From Allochromatium palmeri (GTDB lineage Bacteria > Pseudomonadota > Gammaproteobacteria > Chromatiales > Chromatiaceae): a stretch of 48,106 bases of DNA. Positions 1-7,860 of the stretch are shown one piece after another. Positions within the stretch are counted from its first letter, which is position 1. The number at the start of each line of letters is the position of its first letter. The notes under the pieces were generated by a model that had not been told where the DNA came from, did no database searches, and saw only the letters and a list, made by a program, of their open reading frames with translations. The translations under genes were made by a program, and so were the position numbers. The DNA is taken from positions 1 to 48,106 of the forward strand of contig NZ_WNKT01000030.1 in the NCBI RefSeq assembly GCF_009720725.1, read 5' to 3'.

Positions 1-138
1 GCGCCAACCGAGGCTCACCGCGACGGCTTGATCGGATGCATACCACGAAAAGTTTCAAGAAGGCCTACTGGGCACTGGGAAGGAGCGTGTTTTTGTCCAA
101 AGTCCAATCCATTTCAGTCGATGGATTATTGTTACATT

Positions 139-333
139 ATGGATTTGCACACCGCTGAAGCCCTGGCCCAGCGCGAACTGCGCCGCTTTCCTCAGCTGGC
201 CGACTGGTCGTTTGGCTGGAATCGTCGCCGCCGTGCGCATGGGGGTGGATTTCAATCTCATGCTGACCCGCTAGGCCCTGGAACGACGGCTCTATCGGCT
301 CGGCGCCTCACTCAAATCAGGAGTCCCTCATGA
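139..333 (+). pseudogene. Possible SprT-like protein fragment
   Basis: The frame starting at the ATG at 139 encodes about 35 residues (HTAEALAQREL...DWSFGWNRRRRAHG) that resemble the N-terminal strand-helix of SprT-like/zinc-metallopeptidase-like proteins, in which a W-x-F-x-W/F-N-R-x-x-R-x-x-G stretch is common. After that the frame becomes low-complexity and ends at 333 without the HExxH metal site. It overlaps the ribosome-binding region of gloA by a few bases. I read it as a decayed 5' piece of a gene, not as a working protein. The match is short and could be chance. Confidence 0.2.
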
Positions 334-731
334 GAATCCTTCACACCATGTTGCGCACCGGTAACCTACAGCGTTCCATCGACTTCTACACTCAAGTGCT
401 CGGGATGCGCCTGCTACGCCAAAAAGACTACCCGGACGGCGAATTCACGCTCGCTTTTCTGGGGTATGGCGAGGAGTCCGAGCAGAGCGTCATCGAGCTG
501 ACCTACAACTGGGGCGTGGACTGCTACGAGCTGGGCAATGCCTATGGACATATCGCCATCGAGGTCCAGGACGTCTATGGAGCCGTGGAGCGCATCAAGG
601 CGCTTGGCGGCAAGATTTTGCGTGAAGCCGGTCCCATGAACGCCGGAACGACGATCATCGCATTTGTCGAGGATCCCGATGGCTATCCGATCGAACTCAT
701 CGGCGCCGGGCAGGTGGCGGGCGAGGGATAG
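330..731 (+). CDS. gloA: Lactoylglutathione lyase (glyoxalase I)
   Basis: Converts the hemithioacetal of methylglyoxal and glutathione to S-lactoylglutathione in the cytoplasm, the first step of methylglyoxal detoxification. The 133-residue length is usual for the short bacterial enzyme. The four metal ligands known from the E. coli Ni-dependent enzyme are at the same positions here: His5 (ILHTML), Glu56 (VIELTYN), His74 (AYGHIAI) and Glu122 (YPIELI). The N-terminal [17 protein letters not shown] block is typical of proteobacterial GloA. The ATG at 330 has an AGGAG-like site about 8 bases upstream. The gene stands alone between remnants; no operon partner is visible. Confidence 0.95.
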   Translation: MRILHTMLRTGNLQRSIDFYTQVLGMRLLRQKDYPDGEFTLAFLGYGEESEQSVIELTYNWGVDCYELGNAYGHIAIEVQDVYGAVERIKALGGKILREAGPMNAGTTIIAFVEDPDGYPIELIGAGQVAGEG

Positions 732-747
732 ACGGGAGTGCCAAGCG

Positions 748-895
748 ATGTCCACCTCCACCGATCCCCATGACCTGAACCGCTTCGTCGAGGCCCAGCG
801 CGACATCTACGCCCAGGCTGGACGAGGCGCGGACCTATCTGGACCATCTGATCCTTCAAAAGGATGTCTTCAACCGCAGGTGTGTTGGCCTATGA
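748..895 (+). pseudogene. DUF1810 gene remnant with internal deletion
   Basis: From the ATG at 748 the frame reads DPHDLNRFVEAQRDIYAQA, the hallmark N-terminus of DUF1810 family proteins. At about 817 the reading frame shifts by one base and continues as LDEARTYLDHLIL, which matches a segment normally some 45 residues further along (…EARAYLAHPxLG…). It then stops at 893-895. The simplest reading is an internal deletion that removed the family's WMWF-type core and left a frameshift. The product cannot be functional. It lies directly after gloA in a region of other gene fragments. Confidence 0.5.
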
Positions 896-1085
896 TTAAG
901 CCTAGGCCAGTGCCGTTACGATAGTAAAAAAGACGTTCGATGCCATGAGCGGCCGGCTCCTCAGGTGCGCCGAAAAATGTGCGAAACCACCTCCGCCAGC
1001 TATATCATGGAAGCTGTTTAAGACCGGTAATGAATGAGCGCGTTCCACTGGTTAACCTACGGGAGCTGCGTCTGGTGTCGCGTCA

Positions 1086-1184
1086 GATACGATTCCGGGA
1101 CTTGATGCCATTGGGGCCGCCATGCTGCTGGTAGAGATTGGCACCGACATGGACGCCTTCGGCTCACCCGCAAAGCTCGCTTAA
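1086..1184 (+). pseudogene. IS110-family transposase fragment
   Basis: The frame at 1086-1184 encodes IPGLDAIGAAMLLVEIGTDM followed by DAFGSPAKLA and a stop. This matches the C-terminal transposase_20 (helix-hairpin-helix-like) domain of IS110-family transposases, normally IPGIGPxxAAxLLAEIGDxxxFxSxxxLAxxAGL. No DEDD catalytic domain or serine-containing end remains. The stretch 896-1388 otherwise holds no gene I recognise; a short open frame after the stop (to 1258) has no family signature. I treat this as scar tissue of an insertion. Confidence 0.5.
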
Positions 1185-1388
1185 GAAGCCATCAGCGTCG
1201 ACCGCAACGCACCACGTTGGATTCGAATGCTCAAAAAGTACGGCTACATCGCCAACTGAGCCTTCACGACAGGTTACAGCGTTGATTCAGCTGCTTTGGC
1301 GGCCACGAGCGGGTTCGTCTCCCGCGCAAGGCATCTTTCACGGTAAGAACTCAACTGATTATCTGGCGAGAGCTAGTCAGAGGTTGTT

Positions 1389-1943
1389 ATGCTTCGCAAC
1401 ACAACTGAGCGATGGGGATCGATTTCAAAATTTTTCCATTGGACTCTGGCCGGCTTGATCGTCCTGCAGACAGTGCTCGGCATCGCGGCTGTGACCTGGT
1501 CTCTTTCTCCGGTCAAGCTGGATCTATTCGTTTGGCACAAGTCTTTCGGCATGCTTATCCTGCTCTTGGTCGTCGCACGCCTGATCTGGCGCTTTCTGAG
1601 TCCGCCGCCGCAATTCCCCGCGGAGATGAAGCCCTGGGAGCACTGGGTTGCGCATGCCAGCCATGCCTTGCTCTACCTTCTCATGCTCGTACTGCCGCTG
1701 TCCGGTTGGGTCATCAATTCCGCTGTCAACATCCCGGTTGATCTTTTTTGGCTAGTGCCGCTGCCCGCCATCACTCAGCCCAATGAATCTCTGGGAGCCG
1801 TCGCGAAAACGCTTCATCTGGTGCTCTTCGCGTCACTCGCACTGATCGTCGTCATGCACATAGCCGCAGCGCTACGCCATCACTTCCTCCTGCACGACCA
1901 GATCCTGATACGTATGCTGCCCTCCAAGAGGAATCGCCCGTGA
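1389..1943 (+). CDS. Cytochrome b561 family protein
   Basis: Integral membrane di-heme b-type cytochrome of the CybB/YodB type, expected to shuttle electrons in the inner membrane (in E. coli, superoxide:ubiquinone oxidoreduction). Four transmembrane helices are visible at about residues 15-38, 48-70, 88-112 and 140-162. Candidate heme ligands are His17 (FFHWTL), His50 (VWHKSFG), His143 (TLHLVLF) and His157 (VVMHIAA). The 184-residue length is normal. The stop overlaps the GTG start of the following YceI gene (GTGA), so the two are translationally coupled. This b561-YceI-YceI arrangement recurs in Proteobacteria. Confidence 0.9.
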   Translation: MLRNTTERWGSISKFFHWTLAGLIVLQTVLGIAAVTWSLSPVKLDLFVWHKSFGMLILLLVVARLIWRFLSPPPQFPAEMKPWEHWVAHASHALLYLLMLVLPLSGWVINSAVNIPVDLFWLVPLPAITQPNESLGAVAKTLHLVLFASLALIVVMHIAAALRHHFLLHDQILIRMLPSKRNRP

Positions 1944-2497
1944 AGCCACACCATCGACTGATCGCTTGCATCCCTTTGCTCATTGCGGCGACCGCGGCCG
2001 CCGATGAGTGGCGGGTCGACAGAGCCGCGAGTCGACTCAACTTCGTGCCCACCTTCGAGGGACGACCGACCATTGGACAGTTTCGGGACTTCGCGGTGCA
2101 ATTGAGGTTTGATCCGTCGAGCCCTGAGACAGGACAGATGCATGTCACAGTGAGCCTCATTAGTGCAGATTTGAGCAGCAAGGACATCAATGAGGCGATT
2201 CGCGGGAGCGAATGGCTGGACATAGCTCGTTACCCGAAAGCTGAATTCGAAAGCTCGCAGATCCGTGGTGCCAACGGCCACTATGTGGCCGAAGGTACCC
2301 TTAAGCTCAAGGGAGTGACCCAAGCCATCAAGGTGCCCTTCAACTGGAGCGGCTCAGAAAAGGAAGCAACCATGATCGGCAAGCTCAAGCTGGACCGAAC
2401 CGACTTTCGGATCGGAACAGGTGAGTGGTCCGATAGCCGTTCGATTGGCCACCCGGTTGAGGTACGATTCAACCTGCGCCTCGAAAGGAGTTCTTGA
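1940..2497 (+). CDS. YceI family periplasmic protein
   Basis: YceI-like lipocalin-fold protein that binds long-chain isoprenoid or polyprenyl ligands in the periplasm. The first ~20 residues form a Sec signal (LIACIPLLIAATAAADEW, cleavage probably after AAA). The domain core follows with WRVDRAASRLNFVP, FDPSSP..., SEWLDIARYPKAEFES (the typical FD/YP-x-A-x-F signature) and the C-terminal TDFRIGTGEW. The start is GTG at 1940, sharing GTGA with the stop of the cytochrome b561 gene. Its partner is likely the membrane cytochrome and the second YceI protein directly downstream. Confidence 0.9.
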   Translation: MKPHHRLIACIPLLIAATAAADEWRVDRAASRLNFVPTFEGRPTIGQFRDFAVQLRFDPSSPETGQMHVTVSLISADLSSKDINEAIRGSEWLDIARYPKAEFESSQIRGANGHYVAEGTLKLKGVTQAIKVPFNWSGSEKEATMIGKLKLDRTDFRIGTGEWSDSRSIGHPVEVRFNLRLERSS

Positions 2498-2498
2498 G

Positions 2499-3215
2499 AT
2501 GCGCTACTGGATGATCCTGGTCCCATTGTTGATCAGCGCCTGCGCGAGCACTCCCCCTCCAGTTCCGGCTGAGACATCCGTGCCGCCGGAATTCCCTAGC
2601 GCCTTCTATCAGGATACGAAGTCGCCCAATCGCGTGCTCTATCGAATTGATCCGCATGCCTCGGAAATTCTCATCCGCGTCGGTCGCACCGGCTCGCTCG
2701 CCCACCTCGGGCATGAGCACGTCCTCGCCGCGCAGAACATCAAAGGCGGGGTATCGATCGACGATGACCCGGCGCGCTCGAGAGCGGACATCTACTTCGC
2801 GCTCGCCGAGCTCGAGTTTGACAACCCGGCATTGCGAGAGCGGGTTGGGCTTGAAGGGCAATTGACAGAGGACGAGATCGCCGGAACGCGCGAGCATCTG
2901 CTGAGCGACGTATTGGACGCCAAACGAGCACCCTGGGTTGTCATCTCCGCGACCTGGTTCCCCGGAACGAAGCCGAAGTCCGAGCTGCAGGTGCAGATCA
3001 CCTTGAACAACGTCACACAGACCCTTCGCGTTCCGGTCCTCTTCGAGGAAGACGCCGGGCGAGTCCAAGCTAGCGGCCAGTTTCGCATCCGCCAAACGGC
3101 ATTTGGCTTAAAGCCCTACAGTCTGTTCGGCGGCGCACTCGCGGTTGAAGATTGGCTTGACCTGTCGTTCCAGATCGAAGCACTGGCTCATTTTCATGCC
3201 TCTTACGCCAAATAG
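2499..3215 (+). CDS. YceI family lipoprotein
   Basis: A second YceI-domain protein, here with a lipoprotein signal: MRYWMILVPLLISAC, with the lipobox LISAC giving lipidation at Cys15. The start chosen is the ATG at 2499, preceded by AAAGGAG at 2484-2490; the longer frame from 2421 would remove the signal. The domain core contains YRIDPHASEILIRVGRTG, LGHEHV and a C-terminal QTAFGLKPYSLFGGAL stretch. Residue 39 after Cys onward is Pro-rich linker. It is probably anchored to the outer membrane and acts with the upstream b561/YceI pair; ligand unknown. Confidence 0.85.
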   Translation: MRYWMILVPLLISACASTPPPVPAETSVPPEFPSAFYQDTKSPNRVLYRIDPHASEILIRVGRTGSLAHLGHEHVLAAQNIKGGVSIDDDPARSRADIYFALAELEFDNPALRERVGLEGQLTEDEIAGTREHLLSDVLDAKRAPWVVISATWFPGTKPKSELQVQITLNNVTQTLRVPVLFEEDAGRVQASGQFRIRQTAFGLKPYSLFGGALAVEDWLDLSFQIEALAHFHASYAK

Positions 3216-3257
3216 AGCAGTTGGCTCTTGCTCAACCTACGCCGCTACCCAGAAAAC

Positions 3258-3272
3258 CTGACCGGTGGTCAG
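3258..3272. terminator. Candidate bidirectional terminator hairpin
   Basis: CTGACC-GGT-GGTCAG forms a perfect 6-bp stem with a 3-base loop in the short space between the convergent YceI lipoprotein and DUF4410 genes. It is flanked by AAAA on one side and a T-rich stretch (ATTTGCCTTATTT) on the other, so it could end transcription from both sides. The T-runs are short, so this is a weak call. Confidence 0.35.
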
Positions 3273-3279
3273 ATTTGCC

Positions 3280-3873
3280 TTATTTGCTCGGTACTGTGGA
3301 CACTATGTAGTCGGCAAGTATTACTCCCATGTCGGAGGCAAGGCTTCTGTCATTGGAGCCAAATGTCCAGGCTGCTGCGAATGCGTTGTTGTTGCTTGAT
3401 ATTTTCTTTGTTCTTAACACACTGCCGCTTGATGCATCTATGAATTTAACCTCAAGATTCATATATGAACTGCCGGCAAATGCACCCCCCCACATTCTTG
3501 CTCCCGTGCTTACAATTCTCATATCGGAGATTTTTGTTTTTATCAAAAGAGTCTGGTGGCGGTGATACGAACCACTGCGCTTTTCGACTTTTTTGTAAAC
3601 GTTTTTCACCAGAAGATGTGAGATTGCGCTTGCCAGACATTCATCTGTCACTTCGGGATAGTCTCTTTTTATCTCCGGTGTTGTTTCAAACTCATAAAAC
3701 ACGATGTTGTCATATCTGCCGTCAAGCGGACTGTCAGGTTGTGCAGCCTGACTGTCGCCCGGGCTGGTATCCGCTGACGAGTCTGCGCCGCTTCCGGTTT
3801 GCTGGGTGGCACATGCAGACAGGAAAAGCAGGTTCAGTATCAAGATGATTTTTAGCATACGCATCTGTTTCAT
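3280..3873 (-). CDS. DUF4410 family lipoprotein
   Basis: Lipoprotein of 197 residues. The signal is KIILILNLLFLSAC with the lipobox LSAC; a Ser/Asp/Gly-rich linker follows (residues 22-50). The DUF4410-like body begins at DNIVFYEFETTPEIKRDYPE and runs through IKTKISDMRIVSTGARMWGGAFAGSSYMNLEVKF (family-typical G-rich segment), ending with DYIVSTVPSK. Function is unknown for the family; the protein should face the periplasm. The base composition is visibly richer in A+T than its neighbours, and the gene abuts an orphan IS200/IS605-type end, so recent acquisition is likely. Starts at other upstream Met codons are possible. Confidence 0.7.
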   Translation of the reverse strand: MKQMRMLKIILILNLLFLSACATQQTGSGADSSADTSPGDSQAAQPDSPLDGRYDNIVFYEFETTPEIKRDYPEVTDECLASAISHLLVKNVYKKVEKRSGSYHRHQTLLIKTKISDMRIVSTGARMWGGAFAGSSYMNLEVKFIDASSGSVLRTKKISSNNNAFAAAWTFGSNDRSLASDMGVILADYIVSTVPSK

Positions 3874-3884
3874 CAGTTCCTCTG

Positions 3885-3919
3885 CGAGAAACCCTGTCCT
3901 TCAGGGCGTGGAGGGATAG
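3885..3919 (+). repeat. Orphan IS200/IS605-type right end (omega-RNA-like hairpin)
   Basis: GAAACCCTGTCCTTCAGGGC followed by GTGGAGGGATAG is nearly the standard sequence at the right end of many IS200/IS605 and IS607 elements, where it folds into the CCCTG...CAGGG hairpin that serves both as the transposon end and as the 3' part of the TnpB guide (omega) RNA scaffold. No tnpA or tnpB frame accompanies it here. It sits about 10 bases upstream of the DUF4410 start, so it also occupies that gene's promoter region. Region 3874-3982 contains nothing else that I can identify. Confidence 0.5.
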
Positions 3920-3982
3920 TGGCTACGGGTGAGCAACAAAGGATAGCTCCTTCGCGGCATATGATCACACGGGACGCAACAG

Positions 3983-4792
3983 CTAGTCTAACGGCAACAT
4001 GACCGGCTGCCCGATGAGATCGGCGAGTGGCACGATCCGATTTTCCATGGCAAGACGCGCAAAAAGATAGTGCAATTCTTGCTTCCAGTACACCCTATAC
4101 TCTTCCGTCTGGGGTGGGTTGTCGTGGAGGAGGAGGATGTCGCCAGGCCGGATCTTCCGCACCACCCTGGCCGCAAAATCGTGAACATTGCGGTTGCCAC
4201 GGTCGAAAATGCGGCAACTGAAGGTCATGGCCTGCAATTTGAGAGAGGCGAGTGCCGGCACCAAGCGAGGGCTGATGACCCCGATGGGCGGTCGGAAAAA
4301 CAGCGGTCGCACGCCCAAATTCGCCAGGATCTCCTGGGTCTGTCGAATATCCGCCTCCACTCTATCGCACGCGCGCAGCATGAGCAGGTTGTCATGGCTG
4401 AAGGAATGGTTGCCGATGGTATGACCCTGGGCAAGGATGGCGGCGATTAGCTCCGGATGGGCGGCTGCACGCTCTCCCACCACAAAAAAAGTGGCCGGTA
4501 AGCGATAACGTGCCAATAGCTCCAGCAAAACCGGAGTGGAGTCGGGAAAAGGGCCGTCGTCAAAGGTGAGTGCGATCCCTTCACGGCCATCCGCCCCTCT
4601 GGAGATGACGGGCAGAAAAAAAGACGAACGGGGAAAAAACGGCGCCCCCAAGCAGACCAGGAGAAACAGTCCCAAAGGGATGGCGGCAAGCTGGGGAACC
4701 TGGCTGAGGCCCAATGGGATCGCCGTGAGCAGCACGCTCAAGCCCGTCTTTTTCGCCAGGCTGAAACGGCGATGCCACTGCCGCTTACTCAT
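3983..4792 (-). CDS. Polysaccharide deacetylase (NodB homology)
   Basis: Carbohydrate esterase family 4 enzyme, probably membrane-anchored, removing N- or O-acetyl groups from a glycan or glycolipid. The N-terminus has a basic segment then hydrophobic residues (SVLLTAIPLGL...LGLFLLVCLGAPFF, about 20-55) that would hold it in the inner membrane. The NodB core shows motif 1 ALTFDDGP (catalytic Asp-Asp), motif 2 GHTIGNHSFSHD (metal His pair H-x3-H), RPPIG (motif 3) and DILLLHD (motif 5). The start at 4792 gives an ATGA overlap with the stop of the upstream exporter gene. It is the last gene of the left arm of the lipid cluster and likely trims a sugar added by the cluster's glycosyltransferases. 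Confidence 0.85.
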   Translation of the reverse strand: MSKRQWHRRFSLAKKTGLSVLLTAIPLGLSQVPQLAAIPLGLFLLVCLGAPFFPRSSFFLPVISRGADGREGIALTFDDGPFPDSTPVLLELLARYRLPATFFVVGERAAAHPELIAAILAQGHTIGNHSFSHDNLLMLRACDRVEADIRQTQEILANLGVRPLFFRPPIGVISPRLVPALASLKLQAMTFSCRIFDRGNRNVHDFAARVVRKIRPGDILLLHDNPPQTEEYRVYWKQELHYLFARLAMENRIVPLADLIGQPVMLPLD

Positions 4793-7700
4793 GTTGTCGG
4801 CACCCCAGGTTTGCGGCCACTGAGCCAATAAAGCTCACTGTTGATCGCAGTCTCTAGTCGAAGCTCAACAAAGCCGGCATCGGTCAGCATCCGTTGCCAC
4901 TGTTCCGGGCTTCGGTACCAGGTCCGCCCGCCGCGAAGGCGAGTACGCCAATCCTCAAGATACCAGGTTGCCGAGAGACGTCCCTGGGGCCGAGTGACGA
5001 AACGGATCAACACCAGCCCCCCATCTGCCAACTCCCTGAAGCCGCGTGCACAGGTGGCAACCAGCTGCTCATCGTTCAGGTAATGCGACATGTCCAGCAG
5101 CATGACCCGATCGACCGGGCCGGGGATATCCGGAAGATCGGGCGCAGCTCCGACGAGCATGGTTCCCCTTGCGCCGGCGGCACGGGTGGCGACATGCACT
5201 CGGGACGCGTCAGGATCCACGCCGATCACCTCGGCCGCCGGATACCGTTCCAGACACCAGCAGGCCGGAACACCGTAGCCACAGCCGATATCAAGAATCC
5301 TTCGTATCTCCCCTTTCCCGTCCAGCCACTGAGGGAGTTCACGAAACAGCGGATCAAGTCGGAGCTTGAACCGGGCAAAAACGCGCGGGTAAGCCTCGAT
5401 GAGGCGATACCGAGAGAGGATGCGCTCCTCAAGTGTGGCCGCCGGATCGAGTCTGGTCCGATCTTGGGCAAAAAACCAGCGCAATAGCGGCGGCAGCAGC
5501 AGAAAGGTACCAAGCAGGGAGTAGCCGATGCCGAGCAGCGAGGTCAAGCCGATGCTTTGTAGAGCGCTGTGCTGGGCGAAACAGAGAACGCCAAACCCGA
5601 TAAAGGTGGTCGCGGCCGCCATGAGGATTGCACTGCGCACCAGGACATGGCCGGGATGATCGACGGTGCCGTACCATTGACAGCCGCAAACGGTGTAGAT
5701 GGCGTAGTCCACGCCCATACCCAGAATGACCACCGAGAGCATCAGGGCAGGGATATCCAGGGGATGGCCGATCAGCCTCAAGGTACCAAGGGTGCAGATA
5801 AAGGCAAAGACCAGGGGAGAAAGGGTGATCAGGGTCAGACGCCAGTTGAGTAGCTGCACAAAGAGCAGCAGGCTCACCATGGCGGCGATGATCGCCAGCA
5901 GGGTCGCAAAGGTGGAAAACAGGGTCTCGCCCAGGCGGGCGGAGAAATCATTGCCGTCAAAGACCTTGCCCTCCTGGCCATACTTTTCGAGGAAGGATTG
6001 CGCATTGTAAGCCTCTCCCGGAGTCAGGGCGGTGAACTGGATCAGGTGGCCGTCCGACCCGGTGGTAATGCCAAAGAGCTGGTTGTAACGGCCATCGAGG
6101 ATCGGTGGTGCAGGCAAGCTCGTGGCCTTGAGTTGCGCGAAAAAGGGAGCAAAGGCATCGGCTGTCAAGCCCAGGGTGATCCCCTCGTCAACGAGGGTGC
6201 TTTGTACCTGCTGCACCCTTTGCGGTGTCCAGAACGAGCGCCAGGCGGCAAAATTCGCTCGACTGCGCTCCGCGCCGGGAAACAGGAGGGAGGGCACAAA
6301 CACGGATAGGATGCGGTCTGCCTGCAGATCCTCTTCCATCTGGGCCAGCAAGCGGTCGTTCTTGTTCTGCAGCTCGGCCAGGGAGGAGGCCCTGGTCATG
6401 AGATAGACCTTGCTCCCGGTATTGCCCCAGACCTGGCTGAACATTTGGTCCTCGGCCTGAGTCTTGGCGCTGACCGTGCTCATCTCGCTGAGGCTGACGC
6501 GGAACTCTGGTTTGGCAAAAAAGAGCAGGACCAGGGCGAGTCCGAGCGCGGTCAGCGCCCCGAGACGGCCGGTGTTGAAGAGACGCTCGGCAAACCAATG
6601 CAGGGGCAGGATCCGCTTGCCGCCCGCGGGCATCACCGGAAAGAGGCGTGGAAAAATGACGTGGATGAAGAGGTAGGTACAGATAAAGGCCAGGGCGGTG
6701 AACTGCCCGAGCTCACGGAATACCGGAAAATCACTCAGGCTGATTGCCAAAAAGGCACCGATAGTGGTCAATAGGGCCATGTTCCCGCCAACGGACTGCA
6801 CCTCACGGGACGCCACCGCCCCTCGGGTCTTGTGGGGACGGTCGAGGAAGAGGAGGTAGGCGATGCTGTGATCGTTCATCATCGAGATCAGGGCCCCGGA
6901 AAACCCGAGGACCATGATTGAAATCGATTCATGGAGCAGGGAATACACAAAGAGCGCCATGGCCATACCGGCCACCGCCGGTACGAGCGAGAGCAGGCCG
7001 ATCAGGGGGCGGGGAAAGGCGAGCAACAGCAACAGTGCAAGACCGGCCGTGGTCAGGCCCAGGGCGAGCTGTACATCGTGACGAATGATGGCCTCGTTAT
7101 CCAGGGCGGCGCGAAAGGCGCCGACCGGGGTGAGAGTCAGGTGGACACCGGCCGATATCGCGGATTGGGAGAGTTCTTTTTCTGCCGCGACAAAGAAATC
7201 GGCCAGTTTACGCGCCGCATCGCCATCGGTCCCAGCGGCATTCGGCCGTGCCGTGACCAGGAGATGCCGCCCATCGCTTGAGAGCAGGTATCCCTGATAG
7301 AAGGTTGCCGCCTGCGATGGTGCCAGAGACAGCAGGTTGGCCAGGATCGGATCCTTGAGCCCCAAAGGATCGAGACGAAGAAAGGCCGCCTGACCAATGC
7401 CGTCCAGGCCCGACAACCCTGCCATGGCCTGTTGCAGCCGCTTGCGGATGGCGCTGTCCGTCAACCGAGGCGCGATGGCCGTGTCCAGCGCCTCACGGGA
7501 GAACAGCAGGGGCAGCGTTGTTGCCACATGATGCGCCAGTTCCGGCAGCAAACCGCTGGTATCACCTCCCCCCACCTCGGCAAACAGGCCGCTGGCCCGC
7601 ATCCGTTTCTCCAGGGATTGCCCGTAGGAGACCAAGAGATCCGGTGCATGGCGGTCGATCATCAGATCCACCGCAATCTGGTCGTGGATCGGGTGGTTCT

Positions 7701-7860
7701 CAAAAATCTCCAGGGCATCGCCAATGATCTTTTCGTGGGCGGGCAGGGTCTTGACAATATCGGTGTCGATATGCAGCCGGGTCAGCCCCAAGTAGGCAAA
7801 CAAGGCAATCGCTGCGCCGACGAGGAGTAGCGCCGGATAGTTGATCGAAGTGGATTTCAT
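4789..7860 (-). CDS. MMPL/RND-type exporter fused to a SAM methyltransferase
   Basis: A 1,023-residue fusion. Residues 1 to ~800 form an MMPL-family RND transporter: one TM near the N-terminus (10-27), a periplasmic loop, five TMs (~275-450), a second single TM (~475-490), a second periplasmic loop and five more TMs (~665-800). The second half carries the family motif GMGVDYAIYTV; the first half has a variant (SMMNDHSIAYLLFL). From ~815 to the end is a class I methyltransferase domain with the SAM-binding motif ILDIGCGYGVPACW and an acidic GVDPDAS strand end. MMPL exporters of this type occur in aryl polyene clusters, where methyltransferases are usually separate genes. The start (7860, ATGA overlap with the glycosyltransferase stop) is preferred over a longer frame. 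It probably moves the lipid or a precursor out of the inner membrane, with the methyltransferase on the cytoplasmic face. Confidence 0.9.
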   Translation of the reverse strand: MKSTSINYPALLLVGAAIALFAYLGLTRLHIDTDIVKTLPAHEKIIGDALEIFENHPIHDQIAVDLMIDRHAPDLLVSYGQSLEKRMRASGLFAEVGGGDTSGLLPELAHHVATTLPLLFSREALDTAIAPRLTDSAIRKRLQQAMAGLSGLDGIGQAAFLRLDPLGLKDPILANLLSLAPSQAATFYQGYLLSSDGRHLLVTARPNAAGTDGDAARKLADFFVAAEKELSQSAISAGVHLTLTPVGAFRAALDNEAIIRHDVQLALGLTTAGLALLLLLAFPRPLIGLLSLVPAVAGMAMALFVYSLLHESISIMVLGFSGALISMMNDHSIAYLLFLDRPHKTRGAVASREVQSVGGNMALLTTIGAFLAISLSDFPVFRELGQFTALAFICTYLFIHVIFPRLFPVMPAGGKRILPLHWFAERLFNTGRLGALTALGLALVLLFFAKPEFRVSLSEMSTVSAKTQAEDQMFSQVWGNTGSKVYLMTRASSLAELQNKNDRLLAQMEEDLQADRILSVFVPSLLFPGAERSRANFAAWRSFWTPQRVQQVQSTLVDEGITLGLTADAFAPFFAQLKATSLPAPPILDGRYNQLFGITTGSDGHLIQFTALTPGEAYNAQSFLEKYGQEGKVFDGNDFSARLGETLFSTFATLLAIIAAMVSLLLFVQLLNWRLTLITLSPLVFAFICTLGTLRLIGHPLDIPALMLSVVILGMGVDYAIYTVCGCQWYGTVDHPGHVLVRSAILMAAATTFIGFGVLCFAQHSALQSIGLTSLLGIGYSLLGTFLLLPPLLRWFFAQDRTRLDPAATLEERILSRYRLIEAYPRVFARFKLRLDPLFRELPQWLDGKGEIRRILDIGCGYGVPACWCLERYPAAEVIGVDPDASRVHVATRAAGARGTMLVGAAPDLPDIPGPVDRVMLLDMSHYLNDEQLVATCARGFRELADGGLVLIRFVTRPQGRLSATWYLEDWRTRLRGGRTWYRSPEQWQRMLTDAGFVELRLETAINSELYWLSGRKPGVPTT

